Positions 16,175-24,477 of a stretch of 64,000 nt of DNA are shown here, piece by piece. Numbering within the stretch: the stretch's first letter is position 1; each line of letters opens with the position of its first letter. The position numbers and the translations under genes are program-made. The notes below the pieces were generated by a model that was not told the origin of the DNA, ran no database searches, and was given only the letters and a program-made list of their open reading frames with translations. Source of the DNA: JAFLCL01 sp964502175 (GTDB taxonomy: Bacteria; Myxococcota_A; Polyangia; Polyangiales; Sandaracinaceae); NCBI GenBank assembly GCA_964502175.1, contig CAZCVE010000032.1, forward strand, positions 36,391 to 100,390, read 5' to 3'.

Positions 16175-18277
16175 ATGCAAAGGCTTGTTCTTGGTCTGGG
16201 CGGAATGTTGATCGGGGGCGCGCTGCTGACGGCCTGTCAGGAGAGCGGTGACGCGCCGCGTGCGGCGAGCCTGCCTGGGATCGCGAGCGACGCCGTGCTG
16301 ATCGGCGAACTCGAGGTCTTCTTCGACGAGGACGGCGTCCAGCAGATCCGCGAACGCGACCTGCGGAGTGCGGATGTCGCCGCAGACCTCGGTCTCGCGC
16401 GCGAAGCGCTGACCGAGTACAGCCTCGCGTCGATCGTCGGACGCGGCGTGAACCCGCCGGACACGGCGGAGCTCGTCACGTGCCGTCCCACGACCAGCCC
16501 AACCTGCGACACTCCCTATGGGGCCGGCACCTGGATGAGCATTCCGGCCGTCGCAGGCGTGTCGCCGGAAGGCCTGACGAGCGATCCCGGCATCTGCGGA
16601 CCGATGGCGGCGGGCCGCTCCGCGAGCTGCATGGCCTACGACATGGAGGTGCGCTCGTTCCGGGGCGAGGACGTCTCGAATGTCACGCTCGAGTTTCTCA
16701 ACTTCGTCGAGCGCACCAGCCCCACGACGACCGTGCCGCTCGATGCTCGACCGTACGGCGGCACGCCCGGGAGCCTCGGCCTGGCCTCGCCAGGTACGGT
16801 GTTCCGCCACGGAACGCTCGAGCCTGCGCCCACGCCAGTCAACCTCACCGCGCCGCCGTTCCAGTCGGGCTTGCGCCGGGTGCGGTTCTCGTTCCCCGCC
16901 GGCTTCACCAACTTCTTGTCGGTGAGCTACGTCGTGCGCATCTGGGGCACGGTCGGCACACGCCACGCCCCTCACCAGATCAGCGTGTCGGACCAGGGCG
17001 ATCCGACGCCCGACGAGGCCAGCGTTGGATGCATCACCAGCGACGGCGACTACACGGTGTTTGCGTCGCGTACGCCTCTCCTCGCAGCCGTCTCGGGCAC
17101 GACGTCGCAGATCTATCGACAGCGTCGACGAACCGGTGCGATCGAGCTGATCAGTCGTTCTGCGAGCGGCATTCCGGGCGACGCGGATTCGACGCACCCG
17201 TGCATGACGCCCGACGGCGCGTGGGTGGTGTACGAGTCCGAGGCGACCAACCTCGTGGCCTCCGACACGAACGGCGCCACGGACGTCTTCACCAGGGAGA
17301 TCGGCGCGGCGGTCACCACGCTGGTCTCGGCTGGCGCGAGCGACTGCGGCCGTGGCGGCGGAAGCAATCGCGGGCAGATCTCGGACGACGGGGCGGTCGT
17401 GGCGTTTGCGTCCACATGCTCGAGCTTGTGTGGTGGACGCTCTCGGGAGACGGGCTGTTTCGCGGGGCGTCGACAGGTGTTCCGATGGATTCGCTCGGGC
17501 TCGACGCTGGAAGGCGTCAGCGTCCGTACGGGCACGTCGGGCACCATCGGGAGCGCCACGCGGTGGGGCGGCGCTGGAGCGCCGCTGTCCGCAGGTACCC
17601 ACAACTCGCATGTCGGTGGCATCAACTTCGACGGGTCGCGCGTCGCGTTCTCCTCGACTGCGTCGGGTGCAGGCTTTCTTGGCCCGGACGCAGTCGACAC
17701 GGCGACGCGAGACGTCTTCGTGCGCCACGTCGCGACGTCCGAGACCACGCGGATCTCGAACGATCGCGGGGGCGCGGTGGGTAGCAGGAACATCCGGATC
17801 GCGTCGAACGGGATGTGGGTCGCGTTCGAGACCGCATCGAGCACCATGCTCGACGGAGATGACAACGGCAGCGTCGACGTGCTGCGCTGCCCCTCTACGG
17901 GCGCACCGTGCGCGATCGTGAGCTCGCCAGACGGCACGAACACGGTGACGGCGGACGGAGACTCAGGTCGTCCCTTCCTGTCCGCCGACGGGGCCTACAT
18001 CGGGTTCGAGTCGGCAGCGACGAACCTCGTCACAGGCGACACGAACGGCGCGGTGGACGTTTTCGTCCGCGACTTCAGCGGGACAGGGCTCTCGGTGCGC
18101 GTGCAGAGCGTCAACGGGGCAGGGTCGTTCGGTGAGGGTGACTCGACGAACGTTCGGCTGTCGGCGGATGGCGCGTACGTCCTCTTCCAGTCAGTCGCCG
18201 AGAACCTTCAGGAAGACACCGCGGGTCGCTTCGACGAAGACGGCACCGGCACGGACGTGTTCGTCATCCGCCGCTGA
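16175..18277 (+). CDS. Lipoprotein with TolB/PD40-like beta-propeller
   Basis: The 700-residue protein starts at ATG 16175 with GGAGG four bases upstream. Its signal ends GALLTAC, with lipidation at Cys21. Residues about 30-290 form an unrecognised N-terminal region with two probable disulfides. From about 325 to the end at least five blades repeat a pattern like DGAWVVYESEATNL followed by DTNGATDVFTR (others: DGAVVAFAS, DGSRVAFSS, DGAYIGFESAATNL, DGAYVLFQSVAENL). This is a WD40-like (PD40) propeller of the kind found in TolB-like secreted proteins. It sits divergently from the candidate precursor and converges on the HPr-kinase-like gene with a 14-nt overlap, so it lies inside the peptide-modification locus. 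A link to that pathway is possible but nothing in the protein demonstrates it. Confidence 0.82.
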   Translation: MQRLVLGLGGMLIGGALLTACQESGDAPRAASLPGIASDAVLIGELEVFFDEDGVQQIRERDLRSADVAADLGLAREALTEYSLASIVGRGVNPPDTAELVTCRPTTSPTCDTPYGAGTWMSIPAVAGVSPEGLTSDPGICGPMAAGRSASCMAYDMEVRSFRGEDVSNVTLEFLNFVERTSPTTTVPLDARPYGGTPGSLGLASPGTVFRHGTLEPAPTPVNLTAPPFQSGLRRVRFSFPAGFTNFLSVSYVVRIWGTVGTRHAPHQISVSDQGDPTPDEASVGCITSDGDYTVFASRTPLLAAVSGTTSQIYRQRRRTGAIELISRSASGIPGDADSTHPCMTPDGAWVVYESEATNLVASDTNGATDVFTREIGAAVTTLVSAGASDCGRGGGSNRGQISDDGAVVAFASTCSSLCGGRSRETGCFAGRRQVFRWIRSGSTLEGVSVRTGTSGTIGSATRWGGAGAPLSAGTHNSHVGGINFDGSRVAFSSTASGAGFLGPDAVDTATRDVFVRHVATSETTRISNDRGGAVGSRNIRIASNGMWVAFETASSTMLDGDDNGSVDVLRCPSTGAPCAIVSSPDGTNTVTADGDSGRPFLSADGAYIGFESAATNLVTGDTNGAVDVFVRDFSGTGLSVRVQSVNGAGSFGEGDSTNVRLSADGAYVLFQSVAENLQEDTAGRFDEDGTGTDVFVIRR

Positions 18278-19256
18278 GTGCGGCGAGCGCAGTCTCGATC
18301 GAATGGCGCATCCGCTGAGGATCCGCCAGGGCGTCGGGACCGGGAGACACGACGAGGGCGGGGACGCGGTCTGCGAGCGCCTTGAGGGCCGCGAGGTGAG
18401 GCTCGACGTGCGTCGCCCCCGTCATCGCGAGGATCGCGCTCTCTTCGAGCAAGTGGCCCATGGTGGCTGCGGCGCCGAGAGGGTGCACGGTGGTCGCAGC
18501 CGCGGCTCCTGCGAGGAGGAGAAGCGCCGTCGGCGTGACGTGGGGTCGAACGGCGGAGACGACGGGGACATCGAGCTTGCCGAAGCGACCGGGCATCGCA
18601 GCCGATCGAAGGGAGGCGATGCGGGCACGCGTCGCGGCGTCACCGGACGCCAACGCGTCGAGCATGGCGGGATAGAGATGAAACGGACGCGAGACGGGCG
18701 AAATGCGCGCTCCGCTGGTGAGCAACACGGCGTCGTCGGCGAGCGCGGTCAAGCCCGTGAGCGAGAGCGCGAGGGCCGTAGTGGACTTGCCCGCGCCACT
18801 GGCGCCGACGAGCAGCCAGCCGCGACCCGGCGACACTTCGACCAGACCTGCGTGCAGGTGGAAACGCCCATGCTCGCGGAGAGCGAGGATCACGGCGATC
18901 CAAGCCAAGAAGCGCGTGTCCGTCTCTGCGATCGTCTCCGGGACCACGATCGCCACGCGCACGTTCGATCGATCGCGCCGCACCGTTGCCCACGTCCGGT
19001 CGTCGACGAGGATCCAACCGTCGTCGTCGACGCCCACGTGCACCGTGCCCTCGAAGAACGAGCGGGTGCGGGGCCACGGCGGCGAGAGGTCGGCGTCGAT
19101 GATGAAGGTGACGTCGATGTCCGCGGTCTCGTCGGCGAGGACGCGGTCCCGCCATCCCTGGACGAGTGGTGCGCACGTGCGCCTCAGCTTCGCCTCATCG
19201 AGCGGCGCGCGTACGACGATGGACAGGTCGGCGAGCTCGAAGCTCAGCGCACTCAT
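18264..19256 (-). CDS. HPr kinase-like (HprK-related) protein of a peptide-modification operon
   Basis: This 330-residue protein contains a P-loop GASGAGKST (about 154-162) preceded by HLHAGLV and followed by LADDAVLL. That is the arrangement of the C-terminal domain of HPr kinase/phosphorylase and of HprK-related kinases that occur in lasso peptide and exopolysaccharide clusters. In the paeninodin-type lasso pathway such a kinase phosphorylates the C-terminal Ser of the precursor; here the candidate precursor ends in Glu, so another target is likely. Its ATG at 19256 overlaps the TGA of the upstream nucleotidyltransferase gene (ATGA). It is the last gene of the five-gene operon. Two features argue against a true HPr kinase: the absence of any phosphotransferase gene nearby and weak similarity outside the P-loop. 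Role inferred. Confidence 0.78.
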   Translation of the reverse strand: MSALSFELADLSIVVRAPLDEAKLRRTCAPLVQGWRDRVLADETADIDVTFIIDADLSPPWPRTRSFFEGTVHVGVDDDGWILVDDRTWATVRRDRSNVRVAIVVPETIAETDTRFLAWIAVILALREHGRFHLHAGLVEVSPGRGWLLVGASGAGKSTTALALSLTGLTALADDAVLLTSGARISPVSRPFHLYPAMLDALASGDAATRARIASLRSAAMPGRFGKLDVPVVSAVRPHVTPTALLLLAGAAAATTVHPLGAAATMGHLLEESAILAMTGATHVEPHLAALKALADRVPALVVSPGPDALADPQRMRHSIETALAALSGG

Positions 19257-20236
19257 GACGCATCCAGGTCGGTGCCGGCGATCCGCTGCCAGCGCCGCAC
19301 GTGCAGCCGCGTCAGGCTCGCGTGTGCCGCCGTGGGGTCCTGCCGCACGAGGTACTCGCGGGCGGGCACGAGTGCGCGCAGGAGCAACCCATCGCGCGCG
19401 AGGACGATGGCGCGTCGCGTCCCACGCTGCCATGCGTGGAGCATCGGGCTCTCGCGGCACGGGCTCGGATTCTCGAACGCAGACACCGACGCGAGCCAGC
19501 CGAGGGCGCGGGCAAGCACCCTCGAGGCTCGTGCCGCTCCGTGGACCGCTTGGGGATCGAGCCGGCGCAGGAGATGGAGGTCGACGACGAGGCGGGCTTC
19601 GAGGCGGGTGTCGGGCTCGTGATGATCGATGACGTGCGAAGCGAGGCCGTCTGCGAGGGCAGCCGTGGTCGGAAAAGACGCGTCGGAGGAGGGCGACGGG
19701 AGCGGACGTCGCGTGAAGTGGAGATCGAGCGGGGTGCCGAGAGGTCCCTCGACGTCTGCGCTCGTGCCGTCGCGCTCGAGCCGTGCGTGCACGCCGTCAT
19801 GCCGAACGAACGGGACGTGTGCGAGGCCGCGCGCGCGCACGTGCGCCGCCACCCGCATTCGGTCGCGCTCCGAGAAGAGCACGTCGACATCGTCCAGCCA
19901 TCGGTCCCCTGGGTGCGCGAGCTTCGCGAGGAGAGCGCCGCCCTTCACGACGCGATGGGGGATGCTCGCCGCGACGAGTCCGCGCACGAACATCGCAAGG
20001 GCGTGGCCGAGCAGGGTGTTGCGGGCCGCGATGTCGAGGCGGGCCACATGCAGCGCCTCGGTGTGCTCGCCCGCGCCGACACCGAGCGCATCGAGACGCG
20101 TGAGCAGGGCGCCCGAAAGGTAGAGACGACCTGCGCTCTCGACGAGCGCGGGGATCTCCACGTGCGCGACGTGGCTTCGCGCGCCGACGAGGAGAGCGAG
20201 GAGCGCGCGATCAGGTTGTGTGAACGAGCCTCTCAT
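19253..20236 (-). CDS. Nucleotidyltransferase-fold protein (PF14907-like) of the same operon
   Basis: The 327-residue protein has the core pattern of the uncharacterised nucleotidyltransferase family often found beside lasso-type B2 and PqqD proteins. HRVVKGGALL (about 94-103) is followed by DRWLDDVDVLF (about 111-121), with the paired Asp expected of the metal site, and then by a conserved Asp-Leu-His segment (TPLDLHF, near 171). In characterised relatives the fold transfers a nucleotide to protein or small-molecule acceptors, but no substrate is established here. The start at 20236 lies 26 nt inside the PqqD gene and its stop overlaps the kinase start, so all are translated from one transcript. 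Several long Arg/Ala-rich helices fill the C-terminal half. Confidence 0.75.
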   Translation of the reverse strand: MRGSFTQPDRALLALLVGARSHVAHVEIPALVESAGRLYLSGALLTRLDALGVGAGEHTEALHVARLDIAARNTLLGHALAMFVRGLVAASIPHRVVKGGALLAKLAHPGDRWLDDVDVLFSERDRMRVAAHVRARGLAHVPFVRHDGVHARLERDGTSADVEGPLGTPLDLHFTRRPLPSPSSDASFPTTAALADGLASHVIDHHEPDTRLEARLVVDLHLLRRLDPQAVHGAARASRVLARALGWLASVSAFENPSPCRESPMLHAWQRGTRRAIVLARDGLLLRALVPAREYLVRQDPTAAHASLTRLHVRRWQRIAGTDLDAS

Positions 20237-20495
20237 CGATCATCTCGTGGAGCAGAAGCTCGAGGTCCTGGCCCGCCGTCACGTCTACGACGGCATAGCG
20301 CTCGACGAGCGCGCGCGTGACGGCTTCTCGCGAGCGTGGCCCCTGGGCCAGCGTTTTCCACACGAACACGCCGGGCTCGTTGAGCGTGAAGTAGAGCTTC
20401 GTGCCGAGATGGAGGAGGAGGCCAGTGCCGTCCTCGAGCTCCGTGAGGATGACGCGCGGCTCGACGCGGAGGACCTGGTCTCGGGGCTCGGTCAT
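20211..20495 (-). CDS. PqqD-family RiPP recognition element protein (lasso B1-like)
   Basis: This 94-residue protein shows the small winged-helix PqqD/RRE pattern: a beta-hairpin (LLLHLGTKLYFTLNEPGV, about 25-42), then helices containing VWKTLAQG and VTRALVERY, and a last helix LLLHEMIDERL. RRE proteins clamp the leader of a ribosomal peptide and present it to modifying enzymes. Its ATG at 20495 overlaps the stop of the B2-type gene. In lasso systems B1 and B2 form the leader peptidase complex and are usually adjacent, as here. The candidate precursor at 15860-16024 carries a YxxP motif such a domain could bind. Assignment rests on size, pattern and neighbours. Confidence 0.85.
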   Translation of the reverse strand: MTEPRDQVLRVEPRVILTELEDGTGLLLHLGTKLYFTLNEPGVFVWKTLAQGPRSREAVTRALVERYAVVDVTAGQDLELLLHEMIDERLVHTT

Positions 20496-20995
20496 GGCGG
20501 GCTCGCGGTGCCGTGTTCTACGGCGAGGGTTCGTGTGTGTCGAAAGGAGAGGACGAGCCGCGGGACGGCTTCCGCGAGGAGCGGGGCGCCGTGCACCTCG
20601 ACCCAAGCGTGGCCGAGCTCCATCGCCTCGGCGTCGTGGACGCGCGCCGGATCGATGCCGATGCACAGGACGGGCGCGTGGGTCTGCTCCGTGAGCAAGC
20701 CGTAGCGGGCCAGGGCCCGTGAGAGACAGGTGTCGGCGCCCTGGCGGACGACCCGCGCTCGGCGCGCCGTGGCGACCAGCGCATCGCCGATCTGGATCGC
20801 GAGCTCGAGATCGCGCAGCGACGCGTGGGGGCGTCGAGGCGCTCCGTCGAGGTGCGCGAGCACGGTGTCGAGGGCTCCGAGGTCGAGGCTGCGCAGCGTG
20901 GTGAGACGGAGCACGAGGTAGCGTGCGACGTGCGCGACCATGGGACGCGGCGCATGGGAGAGCGCCGCGAGCGCCCGGTGCCGCAGACGAGTCAT
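20492..20995 (-). CDS. Lasso-peptide-type B2 protein (transglutaminase-like leader peptidase)
   Basis: This 167-residue protein matches the lasso biosynthesis B2/transglutaminase-like core. The catalytic Cys is in GADTCLSRALARYGLL (Cys90) and the catalytic His in LGHAWVEV (His129); the third residue, usually Asp or Asn shortly after, is less clear (VHGAPLL). Residues about 1-60 form the helical N-terminal half typical of the family. In lasso pathways B2 is a cysteine protease that cuts off the leader after B1 delivers the precursor. Its start at 20995 overlaps the upstream formyltransferase stop (ATGA) and its stop overlaps the PqqD start. An asparagine-synthetase-like cyclase, the third canonical partner, is not in the window. 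Confidence 0.88.
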   Translation of the reverse strand: MTRLRHRALAALSHAPRPMVAHVARYLVLRLTTLRSLDLGALDTVLAHLDGAPRRPHASLRDLELAIQIGDALVATARRARVVRQGADTCLSRALARYGLLTEQTHAPVLCIGIDPARVHDAEAMELGHAWVEVHGAPLLAEAVPRLVLSFRHTRTLAVEHGTASPP

Positions 20996-21759
20996 GGCAA
21001 CGCACTGGCCTTCAGCACGTCGCCAGAGACCATGTGCGAGGCGCCGACCAGGTCGAGCCCCACCGAGCCGCGTCCCGTGGCCATCACGCACGAGGTCTCC
21101 GCCATCCGTAGGACGGTGCCGGGCGCCGCCTCGGCGCGCTCGTCGAGCACCCGCGCGCTCCGCACGATGACGGATCCTCGAGGTCCAGTGAGGTGCGGCG
21201 CGCGATCTTCGTAGGCCGCGACGCGGCGCGCCAGCGTGCGAGCGTCGAGCAGCGGATCGAGGCGAACGAGCGCCAGTGGGACGCGCGGCTCGTAGGCGCC
21301 ACGCGATGCGGGCCGCGGTGCGAAGCCGCGCGAGCACTGCGCGATCGTCTCCGGCATCGCGCCCGCGGCCATCGTGAAGAGCGCCCGAGAGATCCCGACG
21401 AACGTGGGCTGCACGTCCACCTCGAGCGTCGCCTGCCACCAGATCGGACCACCGTCCATCACGTCGGTCATCTGGTGAATCGTCACGCCGAAGCATTCAT
21501 CGCCGCGCAAGATCGCCCAGCGCACGGGCTGCGGCCCGCGCCCGGCGGGCAGGAGCGAGGGGTGGACGTTCCAAGTGCCGAGGCGTGGCGCGGCGAAGAC
21601 GTCCACGCCGATGCGCGAGGGGTACCCACAGACGACGAGCAGATCCAGCGCTTGCGCGTCGCGTCGCGGCGGGACCCGCGCGAACACGACAACCTCGTGT
21701 CCGGCCATCCGCAGGGTGGTCGGGATCTCCTTCCCCGGGCCGAGGCTGCCGATACGCAC
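20992..21759 (-). CDS. Formyltransferase-family protein (Fmt/ArnA-like fold)
   Basis: From a GTG at 21759 the product is 255 residues and opens MRIGSLGPGKEIP. That is a good start for the Rossmann-type formyltransferase fold, and it avoids overlap with the divergent polymerase gene. The diagnostic stretch is NVHPSLLPAGRGPQPVRW (Asn and His of the catalytic site), then GVTIHQMTDVMDGGPI with the conserved Asp. Family members transfer a formyl group from 10-formyltetrahydrofolate to an amine on methionyl-tRNA, sugars or other molecules. A C-terminal domain of about 90 residues resembles the Fmt C-terminal beta-barrel. Being first in an operon with B1/B2-type genes, it might formylate the peptide product or a nucleotide sugar for the polysaccharide genes next door. 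Neither can be shown from sequence. Confidence 0.83.
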   Translation of the reverse strand: MRIGSLGPGKEIPTTLRMAGHEVVVFARVPPRRDAQALDLLVVCGYPSRIGVDVFAAPRLGTWNVHPSLLPAGRGPQPVRWAILRGDECFGVTIHQMTDVMDGGPIWWQATLEVDVQPTFVGISRALFTMAAGAMPETIAQCSRGFAPRPASRGAYEPRVPLALVRLDPLLDARTLARRVAAYEDRAPHLTGPRGSVIVRSARVLDERAEAAPGTVLRMAETSCVMATGRGSVGLDLVGASHMVSGDVLKASALP

Positions 21760-21875
21760 GACCGCATCGTGGGCGAGGCAGGGCGGGTCGACAACGTCGG
21801 TTCCTTCTGCGCCGCGCTTTTGGCATCGTGCCCGCTGCGAACGGTTCGACCGAGCCGCGCAACCGCCACGCGCCC

Positions 21876-24344
21876 ATGTCAGAGACCGAGCCACGACGTT
21901 CCCGCCCGATGCGCACCGAGCAGCTCGCCATCGGGATGCTCGGCCTCTCCACGGTGTGCGCGCCGCTGCTGTTCGGAGGCGTGCTGGGCTGGACGGTCCC
22001 GGTCATCGCGACGCTCGCGGCGCTCTCGGTGCTCGCGTCCGCGCTCGCGGGCTTCCGCGCGTCGCGCCCGCTTCCGCACGGGCTGCTCCTCGTCACGCTC
22101 GTCACCGCGACGCTGTGGACCGCGCTCCAGGCGATCCCCCTGCCCTGCTCGCTCACCGAGTGGATCGCGCCCGAAGCGTTCGATCACGCGTCGCGAACGG
22201 CCGAGCTGTTCCGCGTCGATGCTCGCTGCACGCTCTCCGAGGATCCCGGCCGAACGCGCGAAGAGGTGCTCAAGGGTCTGGCGCTCGTGTCGCTGTTCGT
22301 CTCCGCGAGCCTCGTGAGCTCGGTCGCGAAGCGAGACACCGTGCTCGCGATCGTGGTCGTGGCGTGCTCGAGCGTCGCGGTCACCGCGTTGGTGCACACG
22401 GTGCTCGCCGCGGATGCGATCTGGGGCGTCTACGTGCCCATGCACGGCAGCGCGCGCCTCGGTCCCTTCGTGAACCCGAACCACCTCGGCGGCATCATGG
22501 CGATGGGCGTGCCGGTCGCGTTCGGCCTCGCTGCGTCGAGCCGCCACCGCGAACGACGCCTGCCGTGGATCGCGTCGGGGCTCTCGATGCTCGGCGTGAT
22601 GGCCCTCTCCCTCTCGCGCGGCGCCGTGCTCGCCGTGCTCGTCGGCCTCGCGCTGTTCGGCGCGATGCACGCGCGCGCGCAGGCGGGACAGACGCGCGCG
22701 GACGGTCGCACCGCCCTCGAGCGCCTCCTCCTGCGGCCCGCCACGATGGCCGCGCTCCCCGTGTTGCTCGGGCTGATCGTCATCGCCGCGAGCGCGGGCC
22801 TCGAGGCCGTCACGCGCGATCTCGGCGACACCGATCACGGCAAGCTCGAGATCGCCGCGCGCGCGCTCACGATGGCCGTGACCGGTCCGTGGGTGGGCGT
22901 GGGTCGCGGCGCCTTCGCCGTCGCGTTCCTCGAGCGCGCCGACACGGGGCGCGTCCGATACGAGTACGCCGAGAACTTCCCCGCGCAGTGGGCGGTGGAC
23001 TGGGGGATCGTCGTCGGCCCGCTGATCGTGGTCGCGCTCGCCTACGTGGTCGTCCGCGCGACCGTGCAAGCGGATCGTCCACATCTCTTCGGAGGGCTCG
23101 CGGGTCTCGTCGCGTATGCCGTGCAGAACCTCGTCGACTTCGGCATGGAGGCGCTGGGCAGCGCTGCCGTCGGGGTGGTGCTGCTCGCGGGCGCGGCCAC
23201 GGGGCATCTCTCGTCCAGCGCCGTCGAGCCCGTGGCCGTGCGCCGATCCGTGGCGCTCGCGATCACGACGGGCGTGATGACGCTCGTGGCCGTGGTCACC
23301 CTCGGACGCGCGGTGCAGGAGCAGCGCGTCGAGGTGGCGCGCGTCAGCCTCGAGCGAGCTCTCACGAGCGACGATCGGACGGCGTTCGCCGAGTCCGTCG
23401 CGGAAGCGGCGACCGCACACCCGCGCGAGCCTGCGTTCCCGCTCCTGGCCGGCGCCGAGGCCGCTCGGCACGACGAGCGACGCGCGCTCGCGTTCCTCAA
23501 CCGCGCGATGGTGTTGGCGCCGAGCTGGATCGCGCCGCGGATGGTGGCGGCGCGCTACCTCGCGACCCACGGACACTTCGACCAAGGGCTCATCGAGATG
23601 CGCGAGGCGCTCGAGCGGGACCCGGAGCTCGCGGGAAGTGAGGCGTGTCGCATCCTCCAGGCGCGACCGAGCGCCGAGACGCTCCTCCGCATGGCGGCCC
23701 GCAACGAGCACCGCATGACCACCCTCTCCGCGCTCGTGGGGTGCCTGCCGCAAGACGCGGCCAACGCGGACGAGGTCGACGTGGCCATCCTCGAGATGGA
23801 GCCGAGCTTGGTCGAGCCGCGCGTTCGCCGGATCGAGCGCGCGCTCCGCGCGGGTCGCATCGAGGAGGCGCGCGGGTTCGTCGGTGCGTTCGACGACGAA
23901 GAAGATGCGCGGGTCACGCTGGCCCGCGCGCGCGTTCACCTGGCCGCGGGCGAGAACGAGCGCGCGAGGGAGAGCGCGAACGTCGCCGAGCGACGCCTCG
24001 AGGACCCGTGGCCGGCGGTCGCCCTGCGTGCGCGGGCGGCCGCAGGAGCGAGAGACTGGGGGGCGACCCGCGACGCGGTGGGCGAGCTGCGCGGCCTGGC
24101 GGGCTCGGACGTCGCGCGGCTGGGTGACGCCGAGGTGCTGTTGGGCGAGCTCGAGTCCTCGGGCGGGCACCGCGGCCAGGCCCTCGCGGCCTACGAAGAT
24201 GCGTGGCGAACCTTCGAGCGGCTCGACGCGCTGATCGAGATCGCGCGCCTCTCAGCGGCGCTCGGCGACGCGCCTCGCGCCGAGGCCGCGCGCCGCACGC
24301 TCTGTGAGCACGACGTCGCCGGGTACTGCACGCCTGCGCCGTGA
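21876..24344 (+). CDS. O-antigen ligase/polymerase-like membrane protein with TPR-like tail
   Basis: The 822-residue protein starts at ATG 21876. It has about ten predicted transmembrane helices in residues 15-480 and the Wzy_C/WaaL-type signature around GPFVNPNHLGG, with the large periplasmic loop following. This family joins or polymerises glycans on undecaprenyl carriers. From about 500 the chain is soluble, Ala/Arg/Glu-rich and organised as helical pairs (for example EPAFPLLAGAEAARHDERRA and AAYEDAWRTFERLDALIEIA), typical of TPR repeats, which probably bind partners or control chain length. It is divergent from the peptide-modification operon across a 116-bp promoter region and upstream of a glycosyl-1-phosphate transferase. 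Start could be the second Met (residue 12). Confidence 0.82.
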   Translation: MSETEPRRSRPMRTEQLAIGMLGLSTVCAPLLFGGVLGWTVPVIATLAALSVLASALAGFRASRPLPHGLLLVTLVTATLWTALQAIPLPCSLTEWIAPEAFDHASRTAELFRVDARCTLSEDPGRTREEVLKGLALVSLFVSASLVSSVAKRDTVLAIVVVACSSVAVTALVHTVLAADAIWGVYVPMHGSARLGPFVNPNHLGGIMAMGVPVAFGLAASSRHRERRLPWIASGLSMLGVMALSLSRGAVLAVLVGLALFGAMHARAQAGQTRADGRTALERLLLRPATMAALPVLLGLIVIAASAGLEAVTRDLGDTDHGKLEIAARALTMAVTGPWVGVGRGAFAVAFLERADTGRVRYEYAENFPAQWAVDWGIVVGPLIVVALAYVVVRATVQADRPHLFGGLAGLVAYAVQNLVDFGMEALGSAAVGVVLLAGAATGHLSSSAVEPVAVRRSVALAITTGVMTLVAVVTLGRAVQEQRVEVARVSLERALTSDDRTAFAESVAEAATAHPREPAFPLLAGAEAARHDERRALAFLNRAMVLAPSWIAPRMVAARYLATHGHFDQGLIEMREALERDPELAGSEACRILQARPSAETLLRMAARNEHRMTTLSALVGCLPQDAANADEVDVAILEMEPSLVEPRVRRIERALRAGRIEEARGFVGAFDDEEDARVTLARARVHLAAGENERARESANVAERRLEDPWPAVALRARAAAGARDWGATRDAVGELRGLAGSDVARLGDAEVLLGELESSGGHRGQALAAYEDAWRTFERLDALIEIARLSAALGDAPRAEAARRTLCEHDVAGYCTPAP

Positions 24345-24477
24345 CGATGAATGCCGCGCGCGGGTGGTGAAACGATCGACGGACGACGCCTCGCCCGCGC
24401 GACGACTTCGCGCCAGGATGCACGCCCCTCATGCGCCGAACCGACATGCTCCGACGTGACCTGCGGCCAAGCCGTCG

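Noticed and set aside
21879..24170. A 763-residue reverse frame opposite the O-antigen-ligase-like gene
   Set aside because: Antisense shadow with no membrane segments, despite lying opposite a membrane protein gene.
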